A stretch of 64,000 nt of DNA from Taxawa tesnikishii (nom. ined.). Its lineage: Eukaryota; Ascomycota; Dothideomycetes; Dothideales. Each line of letters begins with the position of its first letter. Position 1 is the first letter of the stretch. Under the pieces are notes generated by a model that was not told where the DNA came from, ran no database searches, and was given only the letters and a program-made list of their open reading frames with translations. The stretch spans positions 434,001 to 498,000 of the forward strand of contig JAPDRO010000019.1 in NCBI GenBank assembly GCA_030247885.1. The letters run 5' to 3'. Positions 21,866-34,691 of this stretch are shown here, piece after piece. Both the position numbers and the translations under genes were made by a program.

Positions 21866-23255
21866 AGACTCGACAAGGTCTCAGCGGGACAAGCGCGACG
21901 ACACGTATTTTTGAACCAGGAAAACCTAGATGTCAGGTTTGTACCACCACAAACAGAACGTGTGTGCCGCATGGTCCGAAAGAAGAATGGCGAGCATGGA
22001 GGAGAACTACGCAATAGGAACCGAATCAGATGTCCAACACCGGGCCCTAGTCAACAAGCGCAAGAGTACACACTGTTCTTGATGATCAACACTGGAGGTC
22101 AGAGGTTGAGGAGAGGCTTGGGTTACGCTCGCGATCGGAGGTTCTTCAACACTTGAGCTTGAACATACACGGCGTTGGTGGGATACTTCTCTTTCCGACG
22201 GCGTTAGGGCGGCGTTTGCGGACAGGGAATCTGGGCGGTCTTTCGTGGCGGTCTTCTATACCCAAAGCCCACTCTTTTGCGGAGGTATCATCAGATGGGC
22301 CGGGCGGGGGCTTTCAGCTGGCGTTCTTCTTCTTCTTCTTCTTCTTCTTCTTCTTCTTCTTTCGTTCCTTGGTCCGACCGAAAGCGCCGCATGACGGGTT
22401 TGTATATGGCTAGCCGTTTCTATCGAGTTCCGGTTTTCCTTTCTTGAAGAGTAATAATACTAGGGTTGTAGATGATGATTGCCAAAAAAACGATGCTCCT
22501 TCCAGCGGGCTGTCCGCGATCCGGGGGTTTTCATTGTCTATATGTTGCATACGGGACTGTACGGAGCACGCAGGGGTGGCTTGTCCTCGACCCTGATCTA
22601 CAAATGGAAGCGTATGAATTTCTTCATCCGGCAGTTTTGACAAGCCGTGTGAACAGCGGTATATACAGGCTATTACTTATCCCGATCGGATCGGCGGGTG
22701 CTTGCAGGTCGGGCTTGCGCCCCGTGCATGCGCCGCCTTGCGAGACAACGCAAATCCGATCACGTCATTCTTTCCCCTCTGCTCCCCTCTTTGTCCCCGA
22801 GTAATGGCCAGCCTTCGTTCGTGCAAACCTGGCCGACTGCTGAAACCGACCGCTGGTCAGGGGCGGGCGTGGAAGCTTTCCCATTGGTTGTGCAGGATTC
22901 TTGTGCGAGAGTCAAGCTCACCCTCTGTGGCGCTTATGTGCAGATCTGGGGAAGCCTCTATCGTAATGTCGCGCTGGGATCGCGTGAGCTGCTGTTCTAT
23001 GACGGAAAGAGGCTGAATAGGATCCTTCGAATCGCCAACGGTGGGTGCTGTTCTTGTCACCTTGTTCCAAGATTTGCTGTTGCAAACCCTTTCTTCTTGC
23101 TGCTTTATCTTTCATTTCTGCTTCCTTGGATGCACGGCATCGCCTTGTTCTTGAGCCGCTTTCTGCAACTGGACTTGTAATAGGTATCCTTCGAGGAAGC
23201 TTCGAAAGCACAGACCGGCCTAGTCCGCCCTTGGAGCGGATTACAGCATTGGATC
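21866..23255. other. intergenic, 1.4 kb before the amino acid transporter
   Basis: No supported gene. The stretch holds a CTT microsatellite (22324-22363) and several ORFs below 160 codons with no motifs. Most of it is likely the 5' regulatory and untranslated region of the transporter gene. Confidence 0.5.
22324..22363. repeat. (TTC)n microsatellite, about 13 copies
   Basis: An unbroken TTC/CTT trinucleotide run of about 40 nt. It lies in the intergenic region upstream of the transporter and downstream of SPT7. A polypyrimidine tract of this type is common in fungal promoters and can vary in copy number between strains. Confidence 0.9.
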
Positions 23256-24957
23256 ATGGCACGCCGGACTCAGCACGACAACAGAGAGTCTGTGGATAGT
23301 CGATTCAAAGAGAAGCAAAGTTACGAAGATCCGGAGAGGCGGGCGTCGGAAGTTCAAAATGGTCGCTCAGTGTCCGTTCCCGTCAAGGACGGTAGAAGAC
23401 CGAGTAAATGGGATGAGAAAGGAGATCCTTGGGGTGACGAAGAGGACTCCGAGGTCAAGTACAAGACTATGAACTGGTGGTGAGCTTAGCATCCCTCTGA
23501 TCAGCCATCGCGTATGCTGATATTGTTGTAGGGAAGGAGCAGCGAGTGAGTGAACGCTTGGTCTATGGTCCGGTCCGTTGGAACACTGATAGGGATTGCA
23601 GTCATGATCGCTGAAACCGTATCCCTTGGCATCCTATCTCTACCATCCGTGCTGGCAAACATCGGCCTGGTGCCCGGTATCATCTTGATTCTTGGACTGG
23701 GGTTAATAGGTAAACGCGAAGTACGCATAGAAAAGCGGAAGATCATTGACGACCACCACAGCAACATATACTGGCTACACCCTGTGGCAGTTCAAGATGG
23801 CCTATCCTCATGTTGTCAACATGGCAGATGCAGGAGAAGTTATCTTAGGCCCAGTTGGCAGAGAAGTCTTTGGGGCCGGTATGGTCATCCTCATGATCTT
23901 TTCCGCCGGCAGTCACGTTCTCATCTTTACCATTGCTCTGAACGCAATATCTAAGCACGCAACATGCACGATAGTGTGGGCTGTCGTCGCTCTCGCTGTT
24001 CTCTTCGTTTGCACGCTTCCCCGAACACTAAAGAGAGTCTCGTGGCTTTCCATTGCAGGTATGCTGTGCTGCGCAACCAGAAAAAGAATTGTTCTAACAG
24101 GAACGTAGCCTTTATATCGATTTCCTCAGCCTGCATTATTACCATGGTCGGCGTAGGCGTCGAAGAGCCCGATCCGCACGTCCAAGCCACCATCACTGAT
24201 GTGTCGTTTCCCTCCGCCTTTGTGAGTGTGGCGAATATCGTCTTCGCTTATTTGGGTCATGCCGGGTTCTTCACATTCATGAGCGAACTCAAAGATCCAA
24301 AGGACTTTCCCAAAGCACTCTACGTCCTCCAGGCCTTTGACGTTACCTTCTATCTCGTCGTTGCGATTGTGGTCTACAGATATGCAGGTGCGGATGTCGA
24401 GAGCCCTGCCCTTGGATCGACGGCCGAGACGGTCAAGAGAATCGCTTACGGCATTGCGATACCTACGATCATAGTCGCTGGGGTTGTCTATATCCATGTA
24501 AGAACTTGAACACCATCGCGTCTCCTTCCCTTGACACCACTAATCAACTCAGGTCGCCGGCAAATACATTTATGTCCGTCTTTTCCGCGGCACGAAGCAC
24601 ATGGGCGCAAACACTTTCTTAGCGTATGGCAGTTGGGTCGGCATCGTCGCCGTCCTCTGGATCATCGCCTTCATCATCGCAGAGAGCATTCCTGACTTCA
24701 ACGACCTGCTTTCGCTCATTTCATCGCTCTTTGCGTCCTGGTTCACTTACGGCTTCTCCGGCGTCTTCTGGCTGTACATCAACTGGGGAAACTGGCTCAA
24801 AGGTGGGAGGAAGATGTTCCTGACGGGCGTCAATCTTGCAATCATTGCGCTGGGAGTGGCGATCTGTGGAATCGGTTTATATGCTAGTGGAAAGGCGATC
24901 CACGAGGGTGGTGGTGGCGGGAGCTGGACTTGTGCTGATAATCAGAGCAGCGGTTGA
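23256..24957 (+). CDS. neutral amino acid transporter, AAAP family (Neurospora Mtr-like)
   Basis: Six exons (23256-23479, 23532-23545, 23602-23709, 23762-24058, 24109-24497, 24553-24957) join in frame to give 478 residues. The second exon is only 14 nt. After a charged cytosolic N-terminus ending KYKTMNWWEGAA come about eleven membrane segments, with family signatures MIAETVSLGILSLPSVLA, ATYTGYTLWQFKMAYPHV, MADAGEVILGPVGREVFGAG and IVFAYLGHAGFFTFMSELKD. This matches fungal amino acid/auxin permease family proteins such as the Neurospora N (neutral aliphatic and aromatic) amino acid transport system. The expected location is the plasma membrane with proton-coupled import. Introns are 50-56 nt with GTRAG/GTATG donors. 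No frame breaks. Confidence 0.87.
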
Positions 24958-26394
24958 AGTTCTTATAATATTGGTCTGTTACAACAGTTTCTTCCATCCG
25001 TTACTATCTCCACCACTGATGAGAAATTCCCTCTGCTGGGTCACCATAACGTAGTCTTACCCTTCGTAGGTGACATGTCACACGTGATCCATTTGATCGG
25101 CTACCAGAGCGGAGCGGGACCGCGTTCGTGTATGTCCAGGGCAACGACGTGCCTCCTGGTCGGACGCTGTCCCGTCTATCTCACTCCTGTTGCTTGGTTG
25201 TCAGTTTGTCTGCATGAACATGTTGGCAATACCTGACTTCCGCAGCGTCGTTCGAGAAACGGCCCTTACGTACAGCGATCAGATCAAGCCGCCAACAGTG
25301 CTGATGGTGCGCGGCGATGATCTAGGCCCAATTGGACGGGCTCCTCTTGCACCGACGTGCCCGCAATATGGCGTATACAGCCGATCTAGCGAGCAATCAG
25401 AGCTGCGAAACACTCCTGCGAAACACTCCATAGATGGAACGCAACTGCGAGAATCCCGAGCTCGGCATCCGATCCCCCTCATTTACCATGTCTTCGACCC
25501 GACTTCTGCGGATATCACACTCCATCCGCCGGAACCGATTTTATTCACCTATGGGGTTCATATCTAGGTCTGAAAGATCCAGGTTATGCTCGGAGATACT
25601 ACCGACGAGACTGTAGGGAGGTACACCGGGCAGTTGTGTTGATTTTGGCGCAGACGCTTATGGTGTGGTAGAACCTCACACGTGCATCGCATTGCTCGAT
25701 CCCGACCTTCTCATACGCCCTAACGACGTCCTTTCCGCTCGTGGATGAAGGCGAGTGCAGTCCGTTCGAAATACAGACCATCCCAGTATCCGGTGTCAGG
25801 CACATCCGGGTGAAACAACACGGGATTGACGATGCCGTCGAGGCGTTGTTATCGCGGAGGTTGCCAAGTGTGATATCTCTGGGACGCAGTACAGGCGAGC
25901 CGAATTAGTGTGTTATGCCGATCGAAACTTACAACCTAATATATGTGGATGTTTTAACTGTTACCATGCCTTGGCCGGAATGGTTGGAGGTAGGCTCCCA
26001 ATTCAACGAGGTTCAGCCACTCGGATCTCTGTCGTTGCCTACGAAGGTATGCATTTGCCCTTGCGATAGCCATCCGCTAGCTAGAGAGCTCATTGGCTGT
26101 TGGCACACACCGGTTGAAGGCTCATTCTGACACCCCGATAGCATATGGGGATGGAGAACCGGGGTGGAAACTCTTTAAGAGAAGGACTTTATGTCATTAC
26201 CTCCCAGCTACGGGCGCGGATTGAAGCAGTTCCCAGGATGAGTGAATGAGGGGAAGAGTATGAGAAGTAGAAATCCACAACAACCGCTGTTGACCCTCAC
26301 CCTCATCGCCTCCGTAACCAGTTAAAGGCCCAACAACTCATTTTTTTCCACCAACGCCGTGCTTTCCGTCGTTGTCCAATCGTGCACGCCAACC
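24958..26394. other. intergenic, convergent 3' region
   Basis: 1.44 kb between the transporter and the convergent acidic-protein gene. Only short ORFs (maximum about 125 codons, 25190-25567) without motifs. No repeat or RNA gene recognised. Confidence 0.5.
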
Positions 26395-27397
26395 CTAACG
26401 AATCATGCGCTGAGGAGCACTGTCGACGAACCCTCCAATCTTAGGCCTGAGCTCGGCCGCCCGAGACTCCAGCTCGATAGCCTCAGCCTCCTGGCGCAGA
26501 GCCTGGGCTCTGAGACGGCCCGCCTTGGCGTAGAGCTCAGCGATCTGGTAGCGGACCTCGTCCTTTTGCGGTTTCCCAGAACGGCAGCGTTGCGCTTGAC
26601 CGCAGAGGTCATGGTGTTCTGGATACGAGCGGGGTGTTGGCAGCGGAAGTTCTGCGAGAAGTGGTGTCGCAGGCAGAACGAGTGTTGCGGGAAGGAGTGT
26701 CGGTGTCGGTGGGGTCGATCTTGCGCTTCTTGGAAGGAGTGGATGAAGCGATCTCGTGGTCGGTGTCGTCCTCCCCGCCGTCCTCGGCAGCATCTTCACC
26801 ACTGTTGTCGTCGTTTTCATCAGCAACGGTGTCATCGCCGCCCTCGTCGTCCTCCATGATCTCGTCCTCTTCATCGTCGTCTCTTCCGCTATCCTCCTTG
26901 ACCTGGTTGTTGTACTTCATCGTTCTCGAGGTGCCGCCACGAATGGTGGTGGAGCCAGGCTTCTTAGCCGCAGTACCGGCAACTCCGTTAGTGTTGTCAT
27001 TGCGACGAAGGTCGTCAAGAGTGAGTTGGATGTCGTTGCGAACAAGCTCGGCGATCTTGCGTTGGGGGTGGCTCTTGCTGGCGATGCGTTCGTCGACTTT
27101 GCAGATGAGTAGGTCGCTCGCGAACTGAAGGTTGCCTGCGGTCAGCATTGACAGCTCCTCGAGCGCGCGGAAGAACTCGACGCTCCAGTTCCACCAAGCC
27201 TCCTCGCCAGTGTCCTCTTCGCCAACCTTCCTTTTGCTGCCCTTGCTGTGCTCGAGGCGCGGGCGGATCCTCTCGGGGATACAGTCTGGAATCGTAGCAT
27301 CCCAGTTGTCTTCAATCTTCTGCTTCTTGTTCCTCTTGGTGTTCATGTCCTTCTGGGACTGCTCCTCCTGGGGGCGTGGCTGCTTCCGAGGGGCCAT
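26395..27397 (-). CDS. conserved acidic, probably nuclear protein of unknown function
   Basis: A single exon of about 334 residues if two missing bases are allowed for. It starts MAPRKQPRPQEEQSQKDMNT and carries a Lys/Arg-rich segment (TKRNKKQKIEDNWD) that looks like a nuclear signal. Next comes a well-formed helical region (WWNWSVEFFRALEELSMLTA, GNLQFASDLLICKVDERI), an Asp/Glu-rich stretch (DDEEDEIMEDDEGGDD), a second basic segment (SKKRKIDPTDTD) and a C-terminal heptad-like helix (DEVRYQIAELYAKAGRLRAQ, RQEAEAIELESRAAELRP). The frame moves at about 26630-26634 (a G run) and about 26572-26578. Only after both corrections is the C-terminal helix in frame with the rest. I do not recognise the family. 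The charge pattern would suit a chromatin or nucleolar factor, which is an inference. Confidence 0.6.
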
Positions 27398-29580
27398 CGT
27401 GGTTGACGCTGACTGAGAGTTTCTCGTTTAGTAGCAACTCAGGGGAAACTAGTCATGGTGATGCAAGCTGCGTTTGTATGCGGTAGGTAGGTGTGGGGAA
27501 GAGGAGATGGGGAGCTGCAGCTTGGCGGACCGCGAAGGTGGCGGACCGAGAGAAGAACAGGTATATGCGACGGACAAGGGTGCGCTTGAAGGGAGTAAAC
27601 GGAGACGAGAAAGCTATATCCAGGCAGAAGTTTGACTTGCCTTGTAGTTTGTGTTGTGCACGTGGTGTAGCCTTGATGCTATCGTTGTCAGTGAAAGGGC
27701 AGTGTGCCGCGAGTGAAGGAGATTTTGCGCGTCCTCGAAGAGCGTCAAGGGAAGGTGACGAAGCTGCCAGAAGGCAGGCAGTTCGCAGGAATGGGAAATG
27801 AAAAGGCGAGGAATGGTAGGAGAGGGCCCACTTACGGGCCGGAAAGAGTGCTGGTACCGCAAGAGATCACCAAATGAAGATGTTTGGTTGGTGCTGTCGT
27901 CGCTCCGTGTAGATACTTGCAGGCAAATGTGATCCCGTAGTCGTGGTGATGAGCTAATTGAGATAGAGCGGGATGTTCCGAAGCTTGCTGGCGTTTCCTT
28001 CAGATTCACCTGAAAGTCGGGCGCCCGAATGAGGAGGAAGCAAGGTTAAGCAGAGAGTTTCTGTTGCGTATGCTTCTCTCAGCAGCAGCTAGCATAATAA
28101 GGGAAGTTGGAGTGGAAGTCGGTTGGTGATGATACGCGGGAGACTTCTTGTTATGGTCCGTATACAGAAAGCTGACGGACACGAGAGGCTTCGTGCACCT
28201 GATTTCAGATGGCAGACAAAGGGCAGCCGAACATGAGTATGTTTGAGCCTTATGGCGATGTAACGAGAGTCAGTCACGAACCAGACTACACGCAGAACGA
28301 AGCTGCTGCCTCTCTTGTGTGCTTTTCTTTCCCGCACCGCACCTCTGAAGAACGAGAACGACCAGCCAGATGCCTAGCCGTATGAAGAGATCGAGCATGC
28401 TTCTTGGCGACTTCTTATACCTACTGACGCCTACCGCGATTAGGTGCGCACACCATGCCATGCCTGCAAAGAGGAGATGTTGTCGTGGATGTCCAGACGG
28501 GCGTCCTTGCTCTCTCCATCCCAACAGTCCATGATTGGAATATTTTGGACCTTTCGGTTGCCTCTGAACAAGCATCACAGAACTGCGTTCGCAGTTGATG
28601 GGTGTCGCCTACAAGAAACAAGGAAACAAGCGGGGACCAGCTGCATTGACTGGAAGAGGCAGGTCAAGGGATCCAGATACTGACAATTCTCCATTTTTTT
28701 CCCTGAGAACGGTTTCCTGTAGGGCACGCTCTGCCGTCATCGTCCTGTTGGGTGAAGTCATCCAGGCCATGTTTGTTTGAGGTAGCGCGGTGACCGACTG
28801 TGCAACAAAGCGGAGCCGGCAGTGAAGTCGAGCTGAGATGGTCGTGTTGAAGGTTCAGGTCTTGACCATCAGTGCTGTTGACGGCCGGTCCGACAAAGTC
28901 GTTGGTCAGTTAACGGGCGTTCCGTCGCTACCACGATTAATAAACGGAATCCTCCGGCAAGACGTTGCTCGGTGCTGGAGTGGAGTTTGCAGATCCTATC
29001 ATCCTTCGTTCGGTGGTTAGAGGGAGAAAAGCCCTGCTCTATGAAAGAGGAGTTTTGCCCAGATGCTTAGGGCTCGCAAATGAGGATTGCGCACGAAAGG
29101 CAATATTGCGACGCGTCCGTTTCAGAGACATGGCAATCTCCGGCACACACGTTCCCGAACAATCACTGTCCCCTCACAGGATTATTGCAAGCACGTGCAT
29201 GGGAAGTCAGGCCCGTGACACTTTGGGATGGGATGGGACTGGACTGCTACCCCAACTGGGATGTGTCGCAAGCAACGAGAACGAAGCGCATGAAGATATG
29301 GGGGTTGGGGGATGGGGGCCGTTTCATCGTTCGGCCGCCCGAAGGATTCTGAGCCCTAGGGTTCCGCTCGTAGGGCTGAACACCTTCGCTCTGCCCTACG
29401 TGAGCACAGGTGCCCTACAGGTACCCTACACAGGAAGAGGGAGGCACCGCTGATAGGTCGGCTCGCTCTGGCTTGGCTTGGCCCCCGAGCTTGTTTGTAT
29501 CACACAGTGACACAGTCCAACCGAGTCCACGACTATGACTTGGCACTAAGGCATCCGGAGACTTTGCCTGGCCATGGCCG

Positions 29581-29625
29581 CCCAGCATGGCCCAGCATGG
29601 CCCAGCATGGCCCAGCATGATCCAG
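29581..29625. repeat. 10-bp minisatellite, unit CCCAGCATGG, about 4 copies
   Basis: Four consecutive copies of CCCAGCATGG, the last differing at its end (CCCAGCATGA), then a partial copy. The preceding bases (GGCCATGGCCG) are palindromic. The tract is noncoding in context. Confidence 0.85.
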
Positions 29626-29720
29626 CGCTGCCGCTGTTCCTGCGTGCTAGAGAGGGGCCGCCCTGCACGTCGTTATTGCATCGCGTGGCCTTGACCGGTC
29701 GTTCTTACGACCATCAGGGT

Positions 29721-29769
29721 CTCTGCCCTACGCGCCCTCTGCCCTCTGCCCTCTGCCCTCTGCCCTACG
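29721..29769. repeat. 7-bp tract, unit GCCCTCT, flanked by GCCCTACG
   Basis: Four copies of GCCCTCT in tandem, bounded on both sides by TGCCCTACG. The flanking octamer also occurs at about 29392-29400 and 29411-29418. Confidence 0.8.
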
Positions 29770-30985
29770 TGCTGCGACATGCGATACGCGCAAACCAGGC
29801 GAGGACATGCGCTGCATGCATTGTCGTTAGACTCGAGATGCCTGCAGCATTGCGGATCGATTCAGACAGCGCTTGTCGGTTTCTGGTCAAGTGCGCAATC
29901 AGAGGCTCCGCCTTTATGCAAGCCACAGCCCCCCACAGAGCTTGTGGTCGGTGTAGGGGTATGAGCGGCTTTGAAATCGTTGCGTGGTAATCGCGGAGCT
30001 AATGCATCGCCGTCCTTCAGCTGAAGGAACCGGCAGCACCAAACACACCGCGCACTGGCGAACCAGCCAAACAGCTTCCCTCATCCCCGCTCCCCGTGCG
30101 CCCGACTAACATCAACGCGGAAAATGGCATGTATAGGCCATGCAACCGCTTGGTCCTACCCATACCTTAGGTGGCTTCAATGATCGACAAGCCGCAGAAC
30201 TGGCCCTTGAATCCATTATTGAGACACCGCCCGAATAGCGTTTTCCGCAATGAAGCACATCTCAACACCACAGCCACGGTCGGAGGAGCGTGGACCTGAC
30301 GATAACCCTCTCAGATGCGGGCCTGCGCCTCCATATATCATTCAACCCGGACAGCCACTTGCAGCATCTCCTTTCCTTTCTCCATTTTGATACTTGTAAC
30401 AGTAGAACGCACACAAACACTGCGAAGAACGTTCCGACAAACGCCTCCAGAGCCTCAACCGTCCCGGAAAGCTTGTCACATATACTCAGCAGGTCCAGGC
30501 CTTACCCGTGTACCCATTCATCACCCCCGGTAAGTCTGCGCCTGTACCTTCCGTGCTTCAAAATGTTTCCTTTCGGGGCCGATCTTACGACTGCCGCGAA
30601 GACCCGTAATATCGCTTGCACATGGCGAGTGAACCAATCAGACACAGGGCTGGGTCTTCCGGGTTTGTTCATCCTACTGCCTGTATCGAGAATCCTACCA
30701 GCGTTTCAGCTCCCTCCCAAATTGGCACAGCAGCTCTGGACCACGCTGATATATACTGATGGTGCAGCAGACTCTCTTTGCTTCTCCGTTTCATACGGAC
30801 CCTTCAACCTGCGCCTTTTCCCCTCGCACTTGTAGTGGGCTCAGCCTAGACTAGAACAACTAAGCATCGGAGCATTCAACGCCGGACCTCTGCAGGGTCC
30901 TACCACTTTCGGAACACGCAGTTCAACGCGACCTGCATCGTGAGTTGCTCTTCTTTACATAACTGCAACTCATCCTGACCATTCC

Positions 30986-31917
30986 ATGTCAGAATCTACT
31001 CTCTTTCGCACAAGGTCACCGCACGCTGAGATGACGTGCATCGATACAATGGCAGCTTTTGACAACTATTACCTACCGGACGAATTGTACCTTGAAGACG
31101 ATCTCGACTGTCGCTACGATTCGCACACAGATTCCCGTCATTCCTCGATTCTCCACTCAGCATATCCATCACCCTCCATGCAACAGTGTTCGATGCGTAG
31201 CTCTTTCGATGGCACCGGGCGGCCGTTATTCGATGAACCCCAATACCACTGGACCGACAACCTCCAGGGATCTGCACTTCCACAGCCGCATTGGTCATCT
31301 CCAATCTTCCAGCAAGGCCACGCCTTCGCAGACTGCAGTCTCCCACCGTTAAGTTCCTTCTCAAATCTCCCAGACCAAACGACGGTACCCCCGGAAGTTG
31401 TCAACGACTTCTTGTCCCCCAACGGAGTTGTTACCCAAAAGCCTAGAGCAAACCGCTCGACGTCTTTCGTCTCCAACGCCAGCTCATCGAGGAGTTATTC
31501 GGTGTTCAACGGTTCGCGGTCTACGTCTCCGAGCGCAAGCGAGATGGAGAAATGGGGCTACCTCAACGACAAGGGTAGCTGGAGCTGCGCGTATCCAGGC
31601 TGCACTTCGAAATCCGACTTCCACCGCGGCTGTGATCTGCGCAAGCACTACCGGAGACATACCAAATCGCTGTTCTGCCGTCACGCAGACTGCCCGCAAT
31701 CGGCCGAAGGTGGCTTCTCGAGCAAGAAGGACCGAGCGCGACACGAAGCGAAGCACAACCCCAAATCAGATGCGAGTGGGACGGCTGTGAGCGTATGTTC
31801 AGCAGAGTTGACAATATGGTAAGCTGTCCTTGCAATCCTTTTGCGCAATCTTCGTGCTAACAACGAATGCAGAAGGACCATGTTAGAAGGGTACATCGTC
31901 GGAGCGCCAAGCGATGA
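30986..31917 (+). CDS. C2H2 zinc-finger transcription factor
   Basis: Exons 30986-31818 and 31873-31917 give about 292 residues once one missing base near 31758-31766 is allowed for. The N-terminal 190 residues are Ser/Pro/Asp-rich. Three consecutive C2H2-type fingers follow: CAYPGC..HYRRH in a GSWSCAYPGCTSKSDFHRG context, CRHADCPQSAEGGF..RHEAKH, and after frame correction CEWDGCERMFSRVDNM..HVRRVH, whose last part lies in the second exon. The intron (54 nt, GTAAGC) falls within the last finger. Without the correction the frame ends early and the third finger is lost; with it the frame closes at HRRSAKR. It should bind DNA in the nucleus; target genes cannot be inferred. A second possible start is the MTCID Met 45 nt downstream. 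Confidence 0.75.
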
Positions 31918-34691
31918 GCATCATGAACGGGTAATGGGCATCTGAGCGACCACAGCTCCACATCTGAGAGCTTGAGCGCAATGTGGCTCACTCGGCTGTA
32001 ACGGACATGTTTAACGAGTCTTCGCCGGGGCTAAGTTATGGTATGCAGGATCGCAGCACCGCATGTCCTGGCGTTACTATTCGCATTCACCACTTTTGTT
32101 CCTTCTGTGATACCATACATTCGCTGCTTGGGAACACCAAGCCACGCTTCGCAAGGGGTACTATCATGCAGATCACGAAAAGAAAATAACCAACATCTCT
32201 CAACCTCTCCGCTCGCAATGATCACTCACTTTGCTATGAGCCACTAACCCGGCACTAACGTTACCCCCTTCCGTCACCTGGGGCCGCCCAGGCGTGGGCC
32301 GTCCGCTGCGGCCTTTGACTGGCCCAAGTCTTAACCGCCTGTGCTACGCACCGTCTGTAATCAAACACGTGGCTGGACGGCCATTAGCAGGGACAGGCCG
32401 GGGACTTGATACGCCGAGCTTACGGCAAGTCCAGGCGCCTTTCCCTCCACCAGTCGCATAAACTTCACGCGGGGATCCACACCACTTCAGCTCGATATGC
32501 TGCTCGTTGTGCCCAGATTAGATATCCACAAGGCGTAGGGCTGAGGACGATCTTCCCGCCTTTCGGGGGATGTAAGGATGATGGAACGCAATCATGCGTT
32601 CGAGTAGCATCCGGAGATACACACTCGGTATCTACGTCCGTAAGAGGTCACCACGTGCTTGGTTTGAAAATGTGCAGTGGCCTATCACCTTCTCCCATTT
32701 CCTCCTCCTCCGAAGCTTACAGACTGCTGAGCAAGCAGAAAGCGCACGCAATTCTCTAGTCTCGAGTTCGCAGCGAGGTGGGGGGTTGACGAGACATGAG
32801 GGTTTTGCTTTTGCCAGGCACATGAAACGGGTTGGGCTGAGGGAAATGCGGCTGAGCTCGCCCTTGCACCAACCACCAAGGCGGAGCAGGACAACCCTCA
32901 AACCGGGCCGAGTTACCTATCCCCCAACGTCCAAGGTGGCACCAAAAAGTGGATGTCAAAGCCAAGGTTCAGAACGGGCTCAGACGCTTGTGCATAGCCT
33001 TGCTGGCGCCCATCCTTCCAAACCCTTCTCTGAGCGACTCTTCGGAGCCATTCCGAGGATAAGCCTGTCGCGCAGCTAGCTGTCTGTATCCCGAAGAAAG
33101 CCACGTCCGTCGAGGACTGTCAAGTGAAGAGGACGTCCCTATTCGTTCTGACGTCCTCGATGGCGTCTATCACTCGGGAGTCGTAGCATGCGCTCCCTCG
33201 CACCATGACTTGCTCAATGGGGAAGGACAGACGCGTCAACGGTGCATCCATCCAAGTATTCCGCCCCTCCGGAACCTGGTGGTCGAGATCGATGTGGATT
33301 GTCCTCCCTCGTTTTCCCCCGGACAGCCGCCTACAACCGCGTAGCAAGCTCGCATTGGTCTGCCGCTTCCGCCATGCTGCAAGGATGATGGTTATCGTAC
33401 CGTGCTTCCGTAAACGGACGGTGTCACGGCATTCGGCAGGAGGAAAACGATAGACCGGTATCAAGTGTCGTTTCCTTATGCATACTCCGGTTCATGTCCA
33501 ACCCCGGCAGGGCGCTTGTCAATCGTCAGCCTGTCTTGTGGTCGGATAAACACCTCAAGAGCTCATCGCCCGTTCCTTCTGAGACACCCATTTCTCCCAG
33601 TCATCACGGCGCAACCTGAACCGCGACCTGGGCTCTGCCTTCGGTAATCTGCCCATGGAGATCACGGTTTCTACGGTCCGTAAGCCACATCTTGATCCCT
33701 AGATGATTGGTGTTTCCCTGATCGAGGATGGAACACCCCGTGGATACATGAACACAGCCGGTCAGCTTGCCGGAACGGACGATGGAATCCAGTCCGATCC
33801 GTTGCTGTAAGAATCCCGTCCCTGTCATTTCTTCCTGCGCCACTACCAACAAGTGTACCCCGTTTTGACCAGCGCACAGCAGCGCAAGCGCCCAAGTGCC
33901 TGTCGAGGCTACTCCGTACTCACCTGACTGCTCTCCGCATTGAAGCCCGGTCGAGGCTCTCCGAGCAAGCCTCCCTGCAGCCTTGTCAGAACCTCTTCGA
34001 CTTCCGGAAGCTGACCTCTTTGGAATTGCAATCACTCGCACAAGCCCTCTGGCGGAGAAATCGCAAGCTTCTGCTGCAGGGGAGTTTGACCATCACACCT
34101 CAACATGGAGCCGCGCACACAAGGGAGCATACTGCAGCGGGCCCATGTGCCGTCTCTGGAGCTCAACCCAATAAGCCCGCCGTTTGTGCAAAGAGGGACG
34201 AAGCTTCACCCAGGTTTGGCTGGTAGCGAGCTGCAAACGTGGCAGAGAAACAGGTAAAGGAAATCTTTCCGGAAAAGCGCGTGAAACCATCGAGTGGCCC
34301 CGAGGAGATTCTGATCGGGAATCCCATGCCGTTGGGGTCTCTGGCAGGCTTCGAAGATCCAACCCCGCTTCCGACACGTTCCTGCTTTGTACGCTGGCTG
34401 TTGTGCGCAGACCTTTGCTCCCCTTCCTAGCTCGGAAAGTCAAGCATGGCTCCCCACCGTCACACAAACAACAAAAGGGTTAGAACACATTTGGAGAGAA
34501 ATGGTGCAGTATTCCCGCTATCGGCCGGTGAAGGACAGAGATGGCATGTTGCAGCGCTCCACTATCGAAGCTTGGTATCAAGAGCCAATTCTTTCGTGCG
34601 CTCGGCAAGAGAGTTCGTCTGCTGAACGAGTCCAAATCAATTTCTCCAACTGTGGGCCAGATGATAGCCTTATGCGGTGCAATCGCTCTGT
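31918..34691. other. long gene-poor region between C2H2 and HIT genes
   Basis: 2.8 kb. ORFs at 32594-33079 (plus, 161 codons) and 33604-34041 (minus, 145 codons) are the longest; neither shows a motif, a signal or a plausible splice partner. No tRNA-like or repeat structure was recognised. Confidence 0.45.

Larger units (their letters stand above)
27398..30985. other. long gene-poor region upstream of the C2H2 regulator
   Basis: 3.6 kb without a supported gene. The largest ORFs (27614-28009 minus, 28965-29453 plus, 30290-30835 plus) have no motifs and unusual composition; the last is pyrimidine-rich sequence just 5' of the regulator and may be its long leader. Two minisatellite tracts lie at 29581-29625 and 29721-29769, and the octamer TGCCCTAC recurs between 29391 and 29769. 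Confidence 0.45.

Noticed and set aside
30290-30835. Plus-strand ORF of 181 codons upstream of the C2H2 regulator
   Set aside because: The sequence is pyrimidine-rich and repetitive in composition; more likely a long 5' leader or promoter than a protein.
33604-34041. Minus-strand ORF of 145 codons in a gene-poor stretch
   Set aside because: No motif, signal peptide or splice partner; length is within chance for this GC content.
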